Counted from the stretch's first letter, positions 1 through 8,494 are shown. The stretch is DNA of 16,528 nucleotides from Anaerolineae bacterium (GCA_016926985.1 JAFGNO010000216.1:1-16528), one strand, 5' to 3'. A program made the numbers and translations. The notes: generated by a model not told the origin, from the sequence alone.

Positions 1-1758
1 CACGTGGATCACGGCAAAAGCACGGTGATCGGGCGCATGCTGGCCGATACCGGCTCCCTGCCGGAGGGCAAGCTGGAGCAGATTCGCTATGAATGCGAGC
101 GTAACGCCAAGCCGTTTGAGTACGCCTTCCTGATCGATGCGCTGAAGGATGAGCGCGCCCAGAGCATCACGATTGACTCGGCCCGCGTGTTCTTCAAGTC
201 CCCCCGGCGGCATTACATCATCATCGACGCGCCGGGCCATATCGAGTTTATCAAGAACATGGTTACGGGCGCGTCACGGGCAGAGGCGGCCGTCCTGGTG
301 ATTGACGCCAAAGAGGGTGTGCAGGAGAACTCGCGGCGGCACGGTTACCTGCTGTGGATGCTGGGCATCCGGCAGATCGTGGTCGTGATCAACAAGATGG
401 ACCTGGTAGACTACGATCAGGCGGTGTTTGAAGCGGTGCAGGCCGAATACGCGGCATTCCTGGAGGAGATTGGGGTGCAGCCGCTGTGTTACATCCCCGT
501 CAGCGGACGGGAAGGCGACAACATCGCAGCCCTTAACGGGCGTATGGCCTGGTATGACGGGCCTACGGTGCTTTCCGCGCTGGACAGCTTCCAGAAGGCC
601 CCCCAGCCGGTCGAGAAGCCATTCCGCATGCCCGTGCAGGACGTGTACAAGTTCACGATGACGGGCGACGACCGTCGGATCATCGCCGGGACGGTGCAGA
701 GTGGGAAGCTGGATGCCGGCGACACGGTGGTGTTTTACCCCTCCGGAAAGCGCTCTACCGTGAAACAGTTTGAGACATTCGCCGCGCTCACCCCGGAGCG
801 TGTGAGCAGCGGGCAGGCGGCCAGCTTCACGATGGGCGAGCAGATTTACGTGAAGCGCGGCGATCTGGCCTGCAAGGAAGGTGAGCCCCGGCCGTTCGTC
901 AGCCGCAAGCTGCGCGGCAGCCTGTTCTGGCTGGGCAAGCAACCCCTCACGCCCCGCAAGGAGTACATCCTGAAGCTGGGAACGAACCGCGTGCGCGCCC
1001 GGATTGAGACGATTCACAGGGTTATTGACGCGGCGGAGCTGGCAAACACGGACAAGGACATCATCGAGCACCATGACGTGGCGGAAGTAACTTTTGCCTT
1101 CAACCACGCGATCGCTTTTGATGATCCTGCGCTCTGCCCGGATACAGGACGCTTCGTCCTGGTGGATAACTACGAAATCTGGGGCGGCGGGATCGTGCTG
1201 GATGTTGTGCCGGATGAGGAAGCCGCGCTGCGTGAGGGGACATTCGAGCGCGAACAGCGCTGGATTCGGAGCGCCGTGCAGCAGTCCCAGCGCGTGGAGC
1301 GCTTCAGCCAGCGCCCCACCCTGATCCTGATCACGGGCAAACGCCACACCGGGCGCAAGCGAGTAGCCAGCGCGCTGGAAGCGCGGCTCTTTGGCGATGG
1401 GCGGACGGTGTACTACCTGGGCGTAGGCAGCATCATGTACGGCGTCAGCGCCGACCTGAAGAAACGCGAATTCCCCAATGACTGGCATGAGCATCTGCGG
1501 CGCATCGCAGAGCTGACGCACATCCTGCTGGATGCCGGGCTGATCGTGATCATGACGGCGGTGGAGCTGACGCAGGATGACCTGAAGGTGCTCACGACCG
1601 TCCTGGATTCAGACCGGATTGAGGCGATCTGGGTGGGGGATGAGATGACGACCGATCTCAAGTACGATCTGCGCATAGAGAGCGACTTTGAGGAAGCCAG
1701 CGCCGCAACCCGGATCAAGAGCCTGCTGCAGGAACACGGCGTGATCTTCAGTGGCTAA
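1..1758 (+). CDS. cysN: CysN-type sulfate adenylyltransferase GTPase subunit fused to a degenerate APS-kinase-like domain (5' partial)
   Basis: The reading frame is open from base 1 and begins inside the G1 GTP-binding loop (HVDHGKST), so the true start lies upstream. Other translation-GTPase motifs are visible: switch-I Thr in SITID, G3 DAPGH at 226-240 and G4 NKMD at 391-402, followed by two EF-Tu-like beta-barrel domains to about base 1310. In the CysN family this GTPase works with CysD to make adenosine 5'-phosphosulfate (APS) from ATP and sulfate in the cytoplasm. From about 1312 to 1758 a domain of about 148 residues aligns by pattern with APS kinase, including a DAGLIVI strand near 1534. 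However, its P-loop reads GKRHTGRKR (1336-1362) instead of the usual GLSGSGKST type, and the usual DGDN is replaced by GVGS. The kinase activity is therefore doubtful. It is followed by sulfotransferase genes, which fits a role supplying PAPS for glycan sulfation rather than cysteine synthesis. CysN identity is firm; the role of the C-terminal domain is not. Confidence 0.85.
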   Translation, partial: HVDHGKSTVIGRMLADTGSLPEGKLEQIRYECERNAKPFEYAFLIDALKDERAQSITIDSARVFFKSPRRHYIIIDAPGHIEFIKNMVTGASRAEAAVLVIDAKEGVQENSRRHGYLLWMLGIRQIVVVINKMDLVDYDQAVFEAVQAEYAAFLEEIGVQPLCYIPVSGREGDNIAALNGRMAWYDGPTVLSALDSFQKAPQPVEKPFRMPVQDVYKFTMTGDDRRIIAGTVQSGKLDAGDTVVFYPSGKRSTVKQFETFAALTPERVSSGQAASFTMGEQIYVKRGDLACKEGEPRPFVSRKLRGSLFWLGKQPLTPRKEYILKLGTNRVRARIETIHRVIDAAELANTDKDIIEHHDVAEVTFAFNHAIAFDDPALCPDTGRFVLVDNYEIWGGGIVLDVVPDEEAALREGTFEREQRWIRSAVQQSQRVERFSQRPTLILITGKRHTGRKRVASALEARLFGDGRTVYYLGVGSIMYGVSADLKKREFPNDWHEHLRRIAELTHILLDAGLIVIMTAVELTQDDLKVLTTVLDSDRIEAIWVGDEMTTDLKYDLRIESDFEEASAATRIKSLLQEHGVIFSG

Positions 1759-1839
1759 GGATGAACAAAGCCACATGAATGCTGTGCGCGGAAGCTACGC
1801 AAGGGGTAACACTGTCCCTGGAATACTGGGAAGAATACC

Positions 1840-2700
1840 ATGACACAATTTGCACAACTCAAGCAGGATCCCATTTTTATTATCGGTGCCGCACGGTCTG
1901 GTACGACCTGGGTCTACGACATCCTGCGCAATCATCCCCAAGTAGCCGGCATTTACGAATCCTGGCTTTTTACGCCCAACAACGGCGTAGGCTCACTGTT
2001 TTCCGATGCGCACTGGCCAGCGAAGCGCTCAGGGCTTGGCAACTTTATGTCGCGTGAGAAAGTGCTGCAGTACAGTCGGGAGCTGGCTGTCAACATCATG
2101 GCGCACGCTATCGAATCGGAGACACAGTACCTTGTTGAAAAAAGCCCCAACCATGTGTTTGCTATACCCCTCATTCGTGAAATATTCCCTGAAGCGAAAT
2201 TCATCTGTGTAATTCGTGACGGGCGTGATGTGGCCGTTTCGGTTCGGGCGGCAGCCAGGTCATGGAGCAAGGACTGGCGGCACAGCTTTGGCCGTTCCAT
2301 GTGGTCATCCGCCCGTGCATGGAAGTATGCGATTCAAAGAGCGAGGCAGGAAGCGCAGTCCCTTGGGAATGATTATATGGAGATTCGATACGAACAAATC
2401 CATGAAGATCCATTGACTGCTTACCAGATCATGTTTGACTTCTGCCAGATCGCATATGACGAGAGCGTGCTGCAGGGAATCTTCACGGCAACCGATTTCA
2501 GCCGGAATTATAAGCCTGGCGAAACAAAATTCCGGCGAGGCGGGCGTGTGGGAGATTGGAAGCACTCTTTCAGCCTCGTTGACACCCTGATGTTCAAACA
2601 AGCTGCGGGGGATCTGCTTATTGATCTGGGTTATGAGCGTGATCATACCTGGAATGCGAACAGTAACATATTGCCTCGCAAGTTGGGTGGTCAGGCATGA
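1840..2700 (+). CDS. PAPS-dependent sulfotransferase
   Basis: This 286-residue protein carries the two signatures of PAPS-dependent sulfotransferases. The 5'-phosphosulfate loop is ARSGTTWV at residues 18-25. The 3'-phosphate motif is VIRDGRDVAVS at 124-134, with Arg126 and Ser134 spaced eight residues apart as in the family. The length is normal. It would move the sulfuryl group from PAPS to a hydroxyl of an acceptor, here probably a sugar given the surrounding glycosyltransferases; the acceptor is inferred. The ATG at 1840 is preceded by a GGGAAG Shine-Dalgarno-like stretch ending 6 bases upstream. The gap of 81 bases after the sulfate-activation gene shows no clear promoter or terminator. 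The stop overlaps the next start (ATGA), so it is translationally coupled to the glycosyltransferase downstream. It is less similar to the two later sulfotransferases than those are to each other. Confidence 0.88.
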   Translation: MTQFAQLKQDPIFIIGAARSGTTWVYDILRNHPQVAGIYESWLFTPNNGVGSLFSDAHWPAKRSGLGNFMSREKVLQYSRELAVNIMAHAIESETQYLVEKSPNHVFAIPLIREIFPEAKFICVIRDGRDVAVSVRAAARSWSKDWRHSFGRSMWSSARAWKYAIQRARQEAQSLGNDYMEIRYEQIHEDPLTAYQIMFDFCQIAYDESVLQGIFTATDFSRNYKPGETKFRRGGRVGDWKHSFSLVDTLMFKQAAGDLLIDLGYERDHTWNANSNILPRKLGGQA

Positions 2701-4100
2701 TAAACAATCCACTCGTTAGTGTCATCATTCCGGTCTACAACCAGGCGCACTATCTGCAAAGAGCACTGGATAGTGTCCTCGCTCAGATCTATCGCCCGGT
2801 TGAGATCATTGTTGTTGATGACGGTTCAACGGATAACCCGCGCGCTATCTGTGAGCAGTACGGGGATCGGGTCCGTTTTATTCGGCAAGAGAATCAGGGC
2901 GTTTGCACAGCGCGCAATGCCGGGCTGCAGGCAGCCACAGGGGAGCTTGTGCAGTTTCTGGATTCAGACGATTTTGTCATTCCGGATAAGCTTAACGCAC
3001 AGGTGGCCTTGCTGGTAGCTAACCCTCAGGTGGGCATCGTCAACAGCGGGTGGTGGCTGACCGACCAGCAAGGCGCCGTTCTGGAATGTGTAACCCCCTG
3101 GAACGAAGCCCCGGTGCTGGACCTGGAAACCTGGTTGTTCTGGAAGCCGGTACTGCCGGGGGCCATGTTACTTCGTAAAGCGGTTGTGGAGGCAGCGGGA
3201 GGCTTTGACCCCGCATTCACCCAGGCCGAAGATGTTGATTTGGTATTAAACATGATGCTGACCGGTTGTGAGGCCCGCTGGTTGAAGCGGCCCACCGTGT
3301 ACTACCGGCAGCACGCACTGAATACGGTTAAAAACAGCGTTGGTCAGGCCGAAAACATGGTGCGTGTTCTGACTAAGTTCTTTGAACAGCCTCAGGTGCC
3401 CGCGCCTATCGCAAAAATCGCGCCCCAGATCTGGTATTACACCCTTCTGTGGAACTGTGCCAATCTGTACAGGGAAGGCCATACACATGAAGTTAAGCAT
3501 TACCTGAAACTGGCGGTTAACCTAAACTACAAAGAAGCTTTTCAGGTCGTAACCGATTTTCTCCTCCAGGTCCACAAAGCCGGTGACAGCGAGGTGATCC
3601 AGTACCAGCCCCTGTATGCCCTTCTGTCCGATGTTTTTGATAAACAAACCTGGGCGGCGACTATTCCTCTGGATACTGTAGTGGCGGGCTGGATTAGTGT
3701 CATGAAATTCTATGCTCGGCCAGACAGGGGCGTTTCGGATTCGGGGGCCTTCTCAGCGCTTCACCGCCTGCCTGCCCGGCAGGTGGTCAAAGTGCTGGCG
3801 GCCCTGATGATCGTGGATCAGCATACAATGTTGGCGGCTGAAATCCGGCAGCTCTGGCAGAATTTCCAGGATGCAGGGCTGATTCTGGCCCAGGATCACT
3901 ATGAAGTCATAACTCTGTACCTGACTAATGCTTCCAAAGCCGCATTCTCCCGCCAGTGGGTTCAGGCTATCATCTTTCTGGGGCATGCGATTAAGAGCAG
4001 CGCTCACCCTAATGCACTTCCCCCCTGGTATCGTTTCTTCCGAAGCAGCCTGCAATATGTATTTCAGCGTGTTCAGCACAGGCTGCGCAGGATTCGGTAG
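2697..4100 (+). CDS. Glycosyltransferase family 2 with a long C-terminal extension
   Basis: The first 220 or so residues form a GT-A fold of family 2. The N-terminus reads VSVIIPVYNQAHYL, then IIVVDDGSTD, a GVCTARNAGL segment and the metal/nucleotide-binding DxD in LDSDD at residues 88-92. AEDVDLVLNMM later in the domain is the usual position of the catalytic acid. It should transfer a sugar from a nucleotide-activated donor in the cytoplasm. The remaining 240 or so residues (from about 230 to 467) look mostly helical, contain no hydrophobic membrane span and match no domain I can name. Such tails in family 2 enzymes often serve partner or acceptor binding, but that is inference. The start overlaps the stop of the preceding sulfotransferase by four bases, and the ABC exporter starts 9 bases after its stop. 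All three are probably in one transcript. Donor and acceptor sugars cannot be read from the sequence. Confidence 0.85.
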   Translation: MINNPLVSVIIPVYNQAHYLQRALDSVLAQIYRPVEIIVVDDGSTDNPRAICEQYGDRVRFIRQENQGVCTARNAGLQAATGELVQFLDSDDFVIPDKLNAQVALLVANPQVGIVNSGWWLTDQQGAVLECVTPWNEAPVLDLETWLFWKPVLPGAMLLRKAVVEAAGGFDPAFTQAEDVDLVLNMMLTGCEARWLKRPTVYYRQHALNTVKNSVGQAENMVRVLTKFFEQPQVPAPIAKIAPQIWYYTLLWNCANLYREGHTHEVKHYLKLAVNLNYKEAFQVVTDFLLQVHKAGDSEVIQYQPLYALLSDVFDKQTWAATIPLDTVVAGWISVMKFYARPDRGVSDSGAFSALHRLPARQVVKVLAALMIVDQHTMLAAEIRQLWQNFQDAGLILAQDHYEVITLYLTNASKAAFSRQWVQAIIFLGHAIKSSAHPNALPPWYRFFRSSLQYVFQRVQHRLRRIR

Positions 4101-4109
4101 ATCATACTT

Positions 4110-5972
4110 ATGGTAAACACCCAGGCACTCCCGCTCTCTACTCGTGAAAAAATCACCCTGCTCTGGCCGGGTATTCGGTGGGCGCTCCGAACTGTCTGGC
4201 AGATGGCGCCCTGGTGGCTGAGTGCCAGGCTGGTATTAACCTTGGTGCCATCTGGTTTGCTGGCTCTGCAGGCCTTATTTGCCAGGCAATTCATTAATGA
4301 ATTGGTGGGACTTGTCACTGCGGAAGCAGGCGACTTCAGGCAGGTTGTGACGTGGCTGGTACTGGGTGCAGGGGTAGAGATTGCGCGTGAAGTTGTCTCC
4401 GGGCTAAAACAATACGTATCGCAGCGCATCAATGAGATGTTACAGATTGATATTACGTTACAGGTGTTGGAACATGCCAGCCACCTGGATGTCGCCGCCT
4501 TTGAAGATCCCGCGTCTCAGGACCTGCTGGAGCGGGCCCAGCAGAACATGTTTCAGAATGTCTCAAGTTTTATCAACCAGTTTTTTGATGCAGCTACCCA
4601 GATTGTCTCGGTAATTTCTGTAATTGCCATTCTCGTGGTTATTGATCCAATAGCTACATTAATTATTGTTCCCATAGCCATTCCTTACATTGTTTTCCAT
4701 TGGAGTCAGGCTAACGCCAGGTATGAGAAAGAACGAAACCGCACCACAAAGCGGCGGTGGACTCGTTATTATTCTTCAACACTCATTGGCAATGATTCTA
4801 TCCGGGAAGTTAAGCTGCTCAATCTTGCCCCGCTTCTAATGCAGCGCTACCGCGAGGTATTGGAAGGATTTATCCAGACCGATCGAAAACTGTATACCCG
4901 GCAAATTGTGGGGGGGATCATCTTCTCTATCGTTTTTGCGATCGCCATACTGCTAATCTCCGCCTGGATCGCCTGGCGCGTATTCAAGGGCACATTGACG
5001 ATTGGTGATATGACGATATATGCGCGGGCAGCAGGCCAGCTCCAGAGCATGATTGTCGGAATCAGCCAATCAATCACCAAGATGTTGGAGCAAACGTTAT
5101 ATATCCGGGACCTTATAGATTTCCTCGCGCTGAAATCATCCATGGATACGGGGGCGAAAAAGACGCTCGATTCCATCTCTGGTGCGATACGCTTCAACAA
5201 AGTGTCATTTACCTATCCGGGTTCTTCCAAAACGGTTCTTCGTGATGTTTCTTTTGAGATCAAGCCAGGTGAGGTTGTCGCCCTGGTTGGCGAAAACGGG
5301 GCTGGCAAGACCACCATCGCCAGCCTTATCGCGCGCATGTACGATCCTGATGCTGGTGAGATTTCGGTGGATGGCATAAATTTGCGGGGGCTGGCGCCGG
5401 ATTTTTTGTTGCGGCAGATAGCCTTTGTCTTCCAGTCCTTCAATCGTTATGAAGCAACAGTTGAAGAAAACGTTGCCTATGGGAACTGGGAAGAACTGTT
5501 ACAAGATCCCGCCGCAATCCGGGAAATCGCTCAAGAAGTCGGCATTCATGAGATGATCGAGAAAATGCCTGAGAAATATCAAACTCAGCTGGGCAGGCGC
5601 TTTGGCGTTTATGACCTTTCCGGCGGTCAGTGGCAGAGAATTGCCATCGCACGCAGCCTGGCGCGCAAAGCGGCGATTCTCATCCTGGACGAACCCACGG
5701 CGAGCCTGGATGCGCGTGCAGAGTACGAGATATTTTCCCGATTTCGCCAGTTGGCAAAGGGGCGAACTACTATCCTGATCTCACACCGATTCTCAACGGT
5801 CAGCATTGCGGACCGCATCATTGTGCTGGAGAACGGCGCCATTGTGGAACAGGGAACACATGCAGAGCTGCTGGCGTTGAGAGGGCAGTATGCCCAGCTC
5901 TATCACCTTCATCAGTCGCAGATGGGGTCGGAATCTGATGAAATGCTGCCGGACTCTGTCATCAGCAATTGA
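4110..5972 (+). CDS. ABC transporter, fused transmembrane and ATPase domains (exporter/flippase type)
   Basis: This 620-residue half-transporter has a hydrophobic N-terminal region with about six membrane segments (roughly residues 30-340), followed by a complete nucleotide-binding domain. Key ATPase motifs are intact: Walker A GENGAGKTT at 394-402, signature LSGGQ at 503-507, Walker B LILDEP with Asp527-Glu528 and the switch His559 in ISHRFS. It would act as a homodimer in the inner membrane. Among fused exporters, PglK- and MsbA-like proteins flip lipid-linked sugars or lipids. Its position between glycosyltransferases and sulfotransferases makes a glycolipid or lipid-linked oligosaccharide the likeliest cargo, although peptide or drug export cannot be excluded from sequence alone. 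No peptidase C39 domain is present, which argues against a bacteriocin processing exporter. ATG 4110 lies 9 bases after the preceding stop. The stop at 5970-5972 sits 8 bases before the next gene's most likely ATG. Confidence 0.88.
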   Translation: MVNTQALPLSTREKITLLWPGIRWALRTVWQMAPWWLSARLVLTLVPSGLLALQALFARQFINELVGLVTAEAGDFRQVVTWLVLGAGVEIAREVVSGLKQYVSQRINEMLQIDITLQVLEHASHLDVAAFEDPASQDLLERAQQNMFQNVSSFINQFFDAATQIVSVISVIAILVVIDPIATLIIVPIAIPYIVFHWSQANARYEKERNRTTKRRWTRYYSSTLIGNDSIREVKLLNLAPLLMQRYREVLEGFIQTDRKLYTRQIVGGIIFSIVFAIAILLISAWIAWRVFKGTLTIGDMTIYARAAGQLQSMIVGISQSITKMLEQTLYIRDLIDFLALKSSMDTGAKKTLDSISGAIRFNKVSFTYPGSSKTVLRDVSFEIKPGEVVALVGENGAGKTTIASLIARMYDPDAGEISVDGINLRGLAPDFLLRQIAFVFQSFNRYEATVEENVAYGNWEELLQDPAAIREIAQEVGIHEMIEKMPEKYQTQLGRRFGVYDLSGGQWQRIAIARSLARKAAILILDEPTASLDARAEYEIFSRFRQLAKGRTTILISHRFSTVSIADRIIVLENGAIVEQGTHAELLALRGQYAQLYHLHQSQMGSESDEMLPDSVISN

Positions 5973-5980
5973 CTAAACGG

Positions 5981-6784
5981 ATGAACAAGATGAATGAAAA
6001 ACCCAATAGCTGTTCTAATTTACTCATCATTGGCGGCATGTCACGTTCAGGCACATCCATGTTGCAGAAAATCTGCAATGGTCACCCTGAGATCGTGATG
6101 ACTTATGAATCACGCATATTTCTGAACACGGGAAGGCGCTTCCCAGGATACTACAGGGGATTAAACAAAAAAAAGAAGAGAGCGACATACAAGCAACTGG
6201 CTGCATTAAGCGGGTACACCCGTCACGCTGCCGCTTTGCGCTTCATGGGGCCGCTTCTTTTGCAGGGGTACCGCAAAATCGATCTGGCAGCTGTTCACCG
6301 TGCATTGCAGAATCTTTTCCCCCAGGCCGCTTACATCGGTGATAAGTACCCACGCTATCTCTATCAACTGTCCGAGTTTGCTGATTACGCTGATATGCGC
6401 ATTGTGATCATCTATCGCGATGGGCGCGACATAGCTCAGTCTGTTCTGCAGCGGATGAGGACAGACTGGAAAGACAAATCCTGGGCAGAGAAAAACCTCA
6501 GGACACCACAGGACATCGCGATACGTTGGGTGGAATCCATTGAACGGATGGAAGCCTACCGCGACCGGGTTTATGTTATTCGGTATGAAACCCTGGTCAA
6601 TAACCCGGAGGCTGAGTTTGCCCGGCTGGCGGAATACCTGGGTATAGATCCCGGTGGCTTTGATTATTCAGATATAACAAACGCCAGCGTTGGCAAATAC
6701 ACCCAGGAGTTGACCACGCAGCAGCTTGCCGAATTTATGGAAGTTGCCGGCCCCACTCTGGAACGGCTGGGATATCTGGATTAG
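5981..6784 (+). CDS. Sulfotransferase, first of a tandem paralogous pair
   Basis: This protein of about 267 residues has a sulfotransferase 5' loop, GGMSRSGTSM, at residues 18-27, and a 3'-phosphate motif, IIYRDGRDIAQS, with Arg146 and Ser154 correctly spaced for PAPS binding. It shares its whole length, including a conserved GKYxxELT segment near the end, with the next gene, so the two are tandem duplicates. Three starts are possible: TTG at 5969 overlapping the previous stop, ATG at 5981 and ATG at 5990. None has a strong Shine-Dalgarno sequence, and all leave the PAPS loop intact; 5981 is chosen as the first ATG. A lysine-rich stretch (NKKKKRATYK, near residue 65) could be a contact to an acidic acceptor, which is speculation. 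The predicted role is sulfation of a glycan or glycolipid intermediate in the cytoplasm. Confidence 0.85.
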   Translation: MNKMNEKPNSCSNLLIIGGMSRSGTSMLQKICNGHPEIVMTYESRIFLNTGRRFPGYYRGLNKKKKRATYKQLAALSGYTRHAAALRFMGPLLLQGYRKIDLAAVHRALQNLFPQAAYIGDKYPRYLYQLSEFADYADMRIVIIYRDGRDIAQSVLQRMRTDWKDKSWAEKNLRTPQDIAIRWVESIERMEAYRDRVYVIRYETLVNNPEAEFARLAEYLGIDPGGFDYSDITNASVGKYTQELTTQQLAEFMEVAGPTLERLGYLD

Positions 6785-6794
6785 CGACAGTGTT

Positions 6795-7610
6795 ATGACA
6801 CACACAAAGGACATCAAGGATGATGCGCTGCCCTCGTTGCTGATCGTGGGAGGGCAGCCGCGCTCAGGCACAACGATGCTGTGGAAAATCTGTAATTCCC
6901 ATCCTGATATCCAGTTGCTTTTTGAGTTCCGCAGCTTTTCACGCCTGGGGCAACCTTACAGCCAGTATGTGGATCGGCTGAGAAAAAGCTGGTGGGACTG
7001 GGATTACCTGGGGAAAAAACGCCGCCCCTGGCAGCTTCCAACGAAAGGACGCAATGCCCTTTTCCTGGCGAAGTACCTGAAACTCATGGCGCGCTATCGC
7101 GACCAACAGATTGATCTTGAAGTTGTGCGGGAAGTGCTGCACCAGATGTTCCCGGAGCAGAAGGTTGTTGGCGATAAATTCCCTGCTTATGTCCGGAATC
7201 TCGCCTCATTCTGCCGGATGGATGGCCTGCGTCGGGTGATCATTTACCGGGATTGCAGGGATGTTATCCAGTCTACCCTGAACAGAGTCAGCACTGACTG
7301 GAAAAACGAAACCTTTGCGCAAGATATGAATACTCCGGTGAAAATTGCGGCACGGTGGGTTGCCGCCATTGAGCAAATGGAGAAGCATGCAGACCACATT
7401 CACATCATCCGCTATGAGGATCTGGCAACCGAGCCGCGGCCTGTCCTGTTGAAACTGGCTACGTACCTTGACGTAGCGCCAGAAGGATTTGATTACACGA
7501 TTGTTCGCCCCACCAGTATCGGCAAATATCGCAGCGAACTTACCAGGGAACAGCAGGCCGCAATACTGGACATCACAGGACCAGCCATGCAGCGTCTGGG
7601 ATATCAATGA
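6795..7610 (+). CDS. Sulfotransferase, second of a tandem paralogous pair
   Basis: This 271-residue protein begins its core with LLIVGGQPRSGTTM (PAPS 5' loop, residues 15-28) and carries the 3'-phosphate motif IIYRDCRDVIQS, with Arg152 and Ser160 eight apart. The Gly usual in RDGRD is Cys154 here. An open frame extends upstream to 6726 inside the preceding gene, but the ATG at 6795, 10 bases after that gene's stop, puts the core at the same depth as in its paralogue, so it is taken as the start. Both proteins end with an SxGKYxxELT block followed by GPxxxRLGY. Differences cluster in the middle third (about residues 45-110), where sulfotransferases usually recognise the acceptor. The two copies may therefore sulfate different positions or sugars, which is inference. 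The ATGA overlap with the next gene indicates translational coupling. Confidence 0.85.
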   Translation: MTHTKDIKDDALPSLLIVGGQPRSGTTMLWKICNSHPDIQLLFEFRSFSRLGQPYSQYVDRLRKSWWDWDYLGKKRRPWQLPTKGRNALFLAKYLKLMARYRDQQIDLEVVREVLHQMFPEQKVVGDKFPAYVRNLASFCRMDGLRRVIIYRDCRDVIQSTLNRVSTDWKNETFAQDMNTPVKIAARWVAAIEQMEKHADHIHIIRYEDLATEPRPVLLKLATYLDVAPEGFDYTIVRPTSIGKYRSELTREQQAAILDITGPAMQRLGYQ

Positions 7611-8494
7611 TTCGCTTTAGTGTCATCATTCCCACGCTCAATCGTCCGCAGCGTCTAGCTGCCTGCCTTCAGTCCTTTACCGGGCTGGATTATCCTGGCG
7701 ACGCCTGGGAGCTTATTGTCGTCAATGATGGCGGGGAACGATCATTCGCTGCCCTTACACCGGCCTTGCTTGAAGAGCTGCCGCTTACGCTGCTCAACGT
7801 AAAGCATGGTGGGCCAGCGCGGGCGCGAAATGCGGGCGAGAAAATTGCCAGGGGGGAATTCCTTGCGTTTACGGATGATGATTGTCTGGTAGAAAGCGGC
7901 TGGCTTCAGGCATTTGAGGTGGGCTTTTCTGAACTTCCATGTGCTGCTCTGGGCGGGCAGACGCTGAATCCATACCCCAGGAATATCCCCGCTGAAACCT
8001 GGAGCCACTACATGGATTATGTGCGACAGGTGCTGATGAGAGATACAGACGATAATCTCCTGCTGCTCTTAAGCAACAATGCGGCATACCGGAGGGCGGT
8101 TTTTAATACCCTGGGCGGATTTGACGAGACATTCCCCCTTGCTGCGGCAGAGGATACAGAGTTTGGCTATCGCCTGGTAGGAAGTGGTTATCGCCAGGAA
8201 TATTATCCGGCAGCACGGGTATGGCATCACCACAAAAACACATACTGGGGGTATCTAAAACAACAGATCAGATACGGACGCGGAGACTATTACTACAGAC
8301 GTGCTCAAAACAGCCATGATTATCCTCGGATATCTCAAGAAAAGGCCACGTTTTGTTCGAATATGAGGCGCCTCTGGGCATTCGCCGATAGCATCCACGC
8401 CCCGCTTTCTATGCGATCACTGCTGCTGTCAACGCCTTTCGCTTTTAAGGCTGGCTTCAATTTTGAGCAGTTCAGTAATCGCACGCAGCACTGA
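7607..8494 (+). CDS. Glycosyltransferase family 2
   Basis: This 295-residue GT-A enzyme starts directly with FSVIIPTLNRPQRL and continues with ELIVVNDGG, GGPARARNAGE and the metal-binding acidic cluster TDDDC at residues 89-93. A later GGFDETFPLAAAEDTEFGYRL segment (written in part) holds the usual catalytic acid, and a WHHH cluster follows. It has no membrane span. It resembles the glycosyltransferase at 11739-12644 more than the one at 2697-4100; both have DYPxDxWExIVV near residue 30 and an FPLAA-ED motif. Known families with this layout are rhamnosyl- or galactofuranosyl-type and other processive or single-addition family 2 enzymes, so the sugar cannot be assigned. It is translationally coupled (ATGA) to the preceding sulfotransferase. 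This suggests that the sugar it adds may be the one that is sulfated. Confidence 0.85.
   Translation: MIRFSVIIPTLNRPQRLAACLQSFTGLDYPGDAWELIVVNDGGERSFAALTPALLEELPLTLLNVKHGGPARARNAGEKIARGEFLAFTDDDCLVESGWLQAFEVGFSELPCAALGGQTLNPYPRNIPAETWSHYMDYVRQVLMRDTDDNLLLLLSNNAAYRRAVFNTLGGFDETFPLAAAEDTEFGYRLVGSGYRQEYYPAARVWHHHKNTYWGYLKQQIRYGRGDYYYRRAQNSHDYPRISQEKATFCSNMRRLWAFADSIHAPLSMRSLLLSTPFAFKAGFNFEQFSNRTQH

Noticed and set aside
274..1521. Minus-strand open frame of 415 codons opposite the sulfate-activation gene
   Set aside because: It lies wholly within a gene with clear GTPase motifs, is rich in His/Arg/Leu as expected for an antisense of G+C-rich coding DNA, and shows no domain pattern.
1779..2057. 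Plus-strand open frame of 92 codons at the start of the first sulfotransferase
   Set aside because: It overlaps the sulfotransferase in another frame and has no conserved motif; the PAPS loops are in the frame starting at 1840.
6726..6794. Upstream extension of the second tandem sulfotransferase
   Set aside because: It would overlap the preceding gene by 59 bases and add a tail absent from the paralogue; ATG 6795 gives matching N-terminal lengths.
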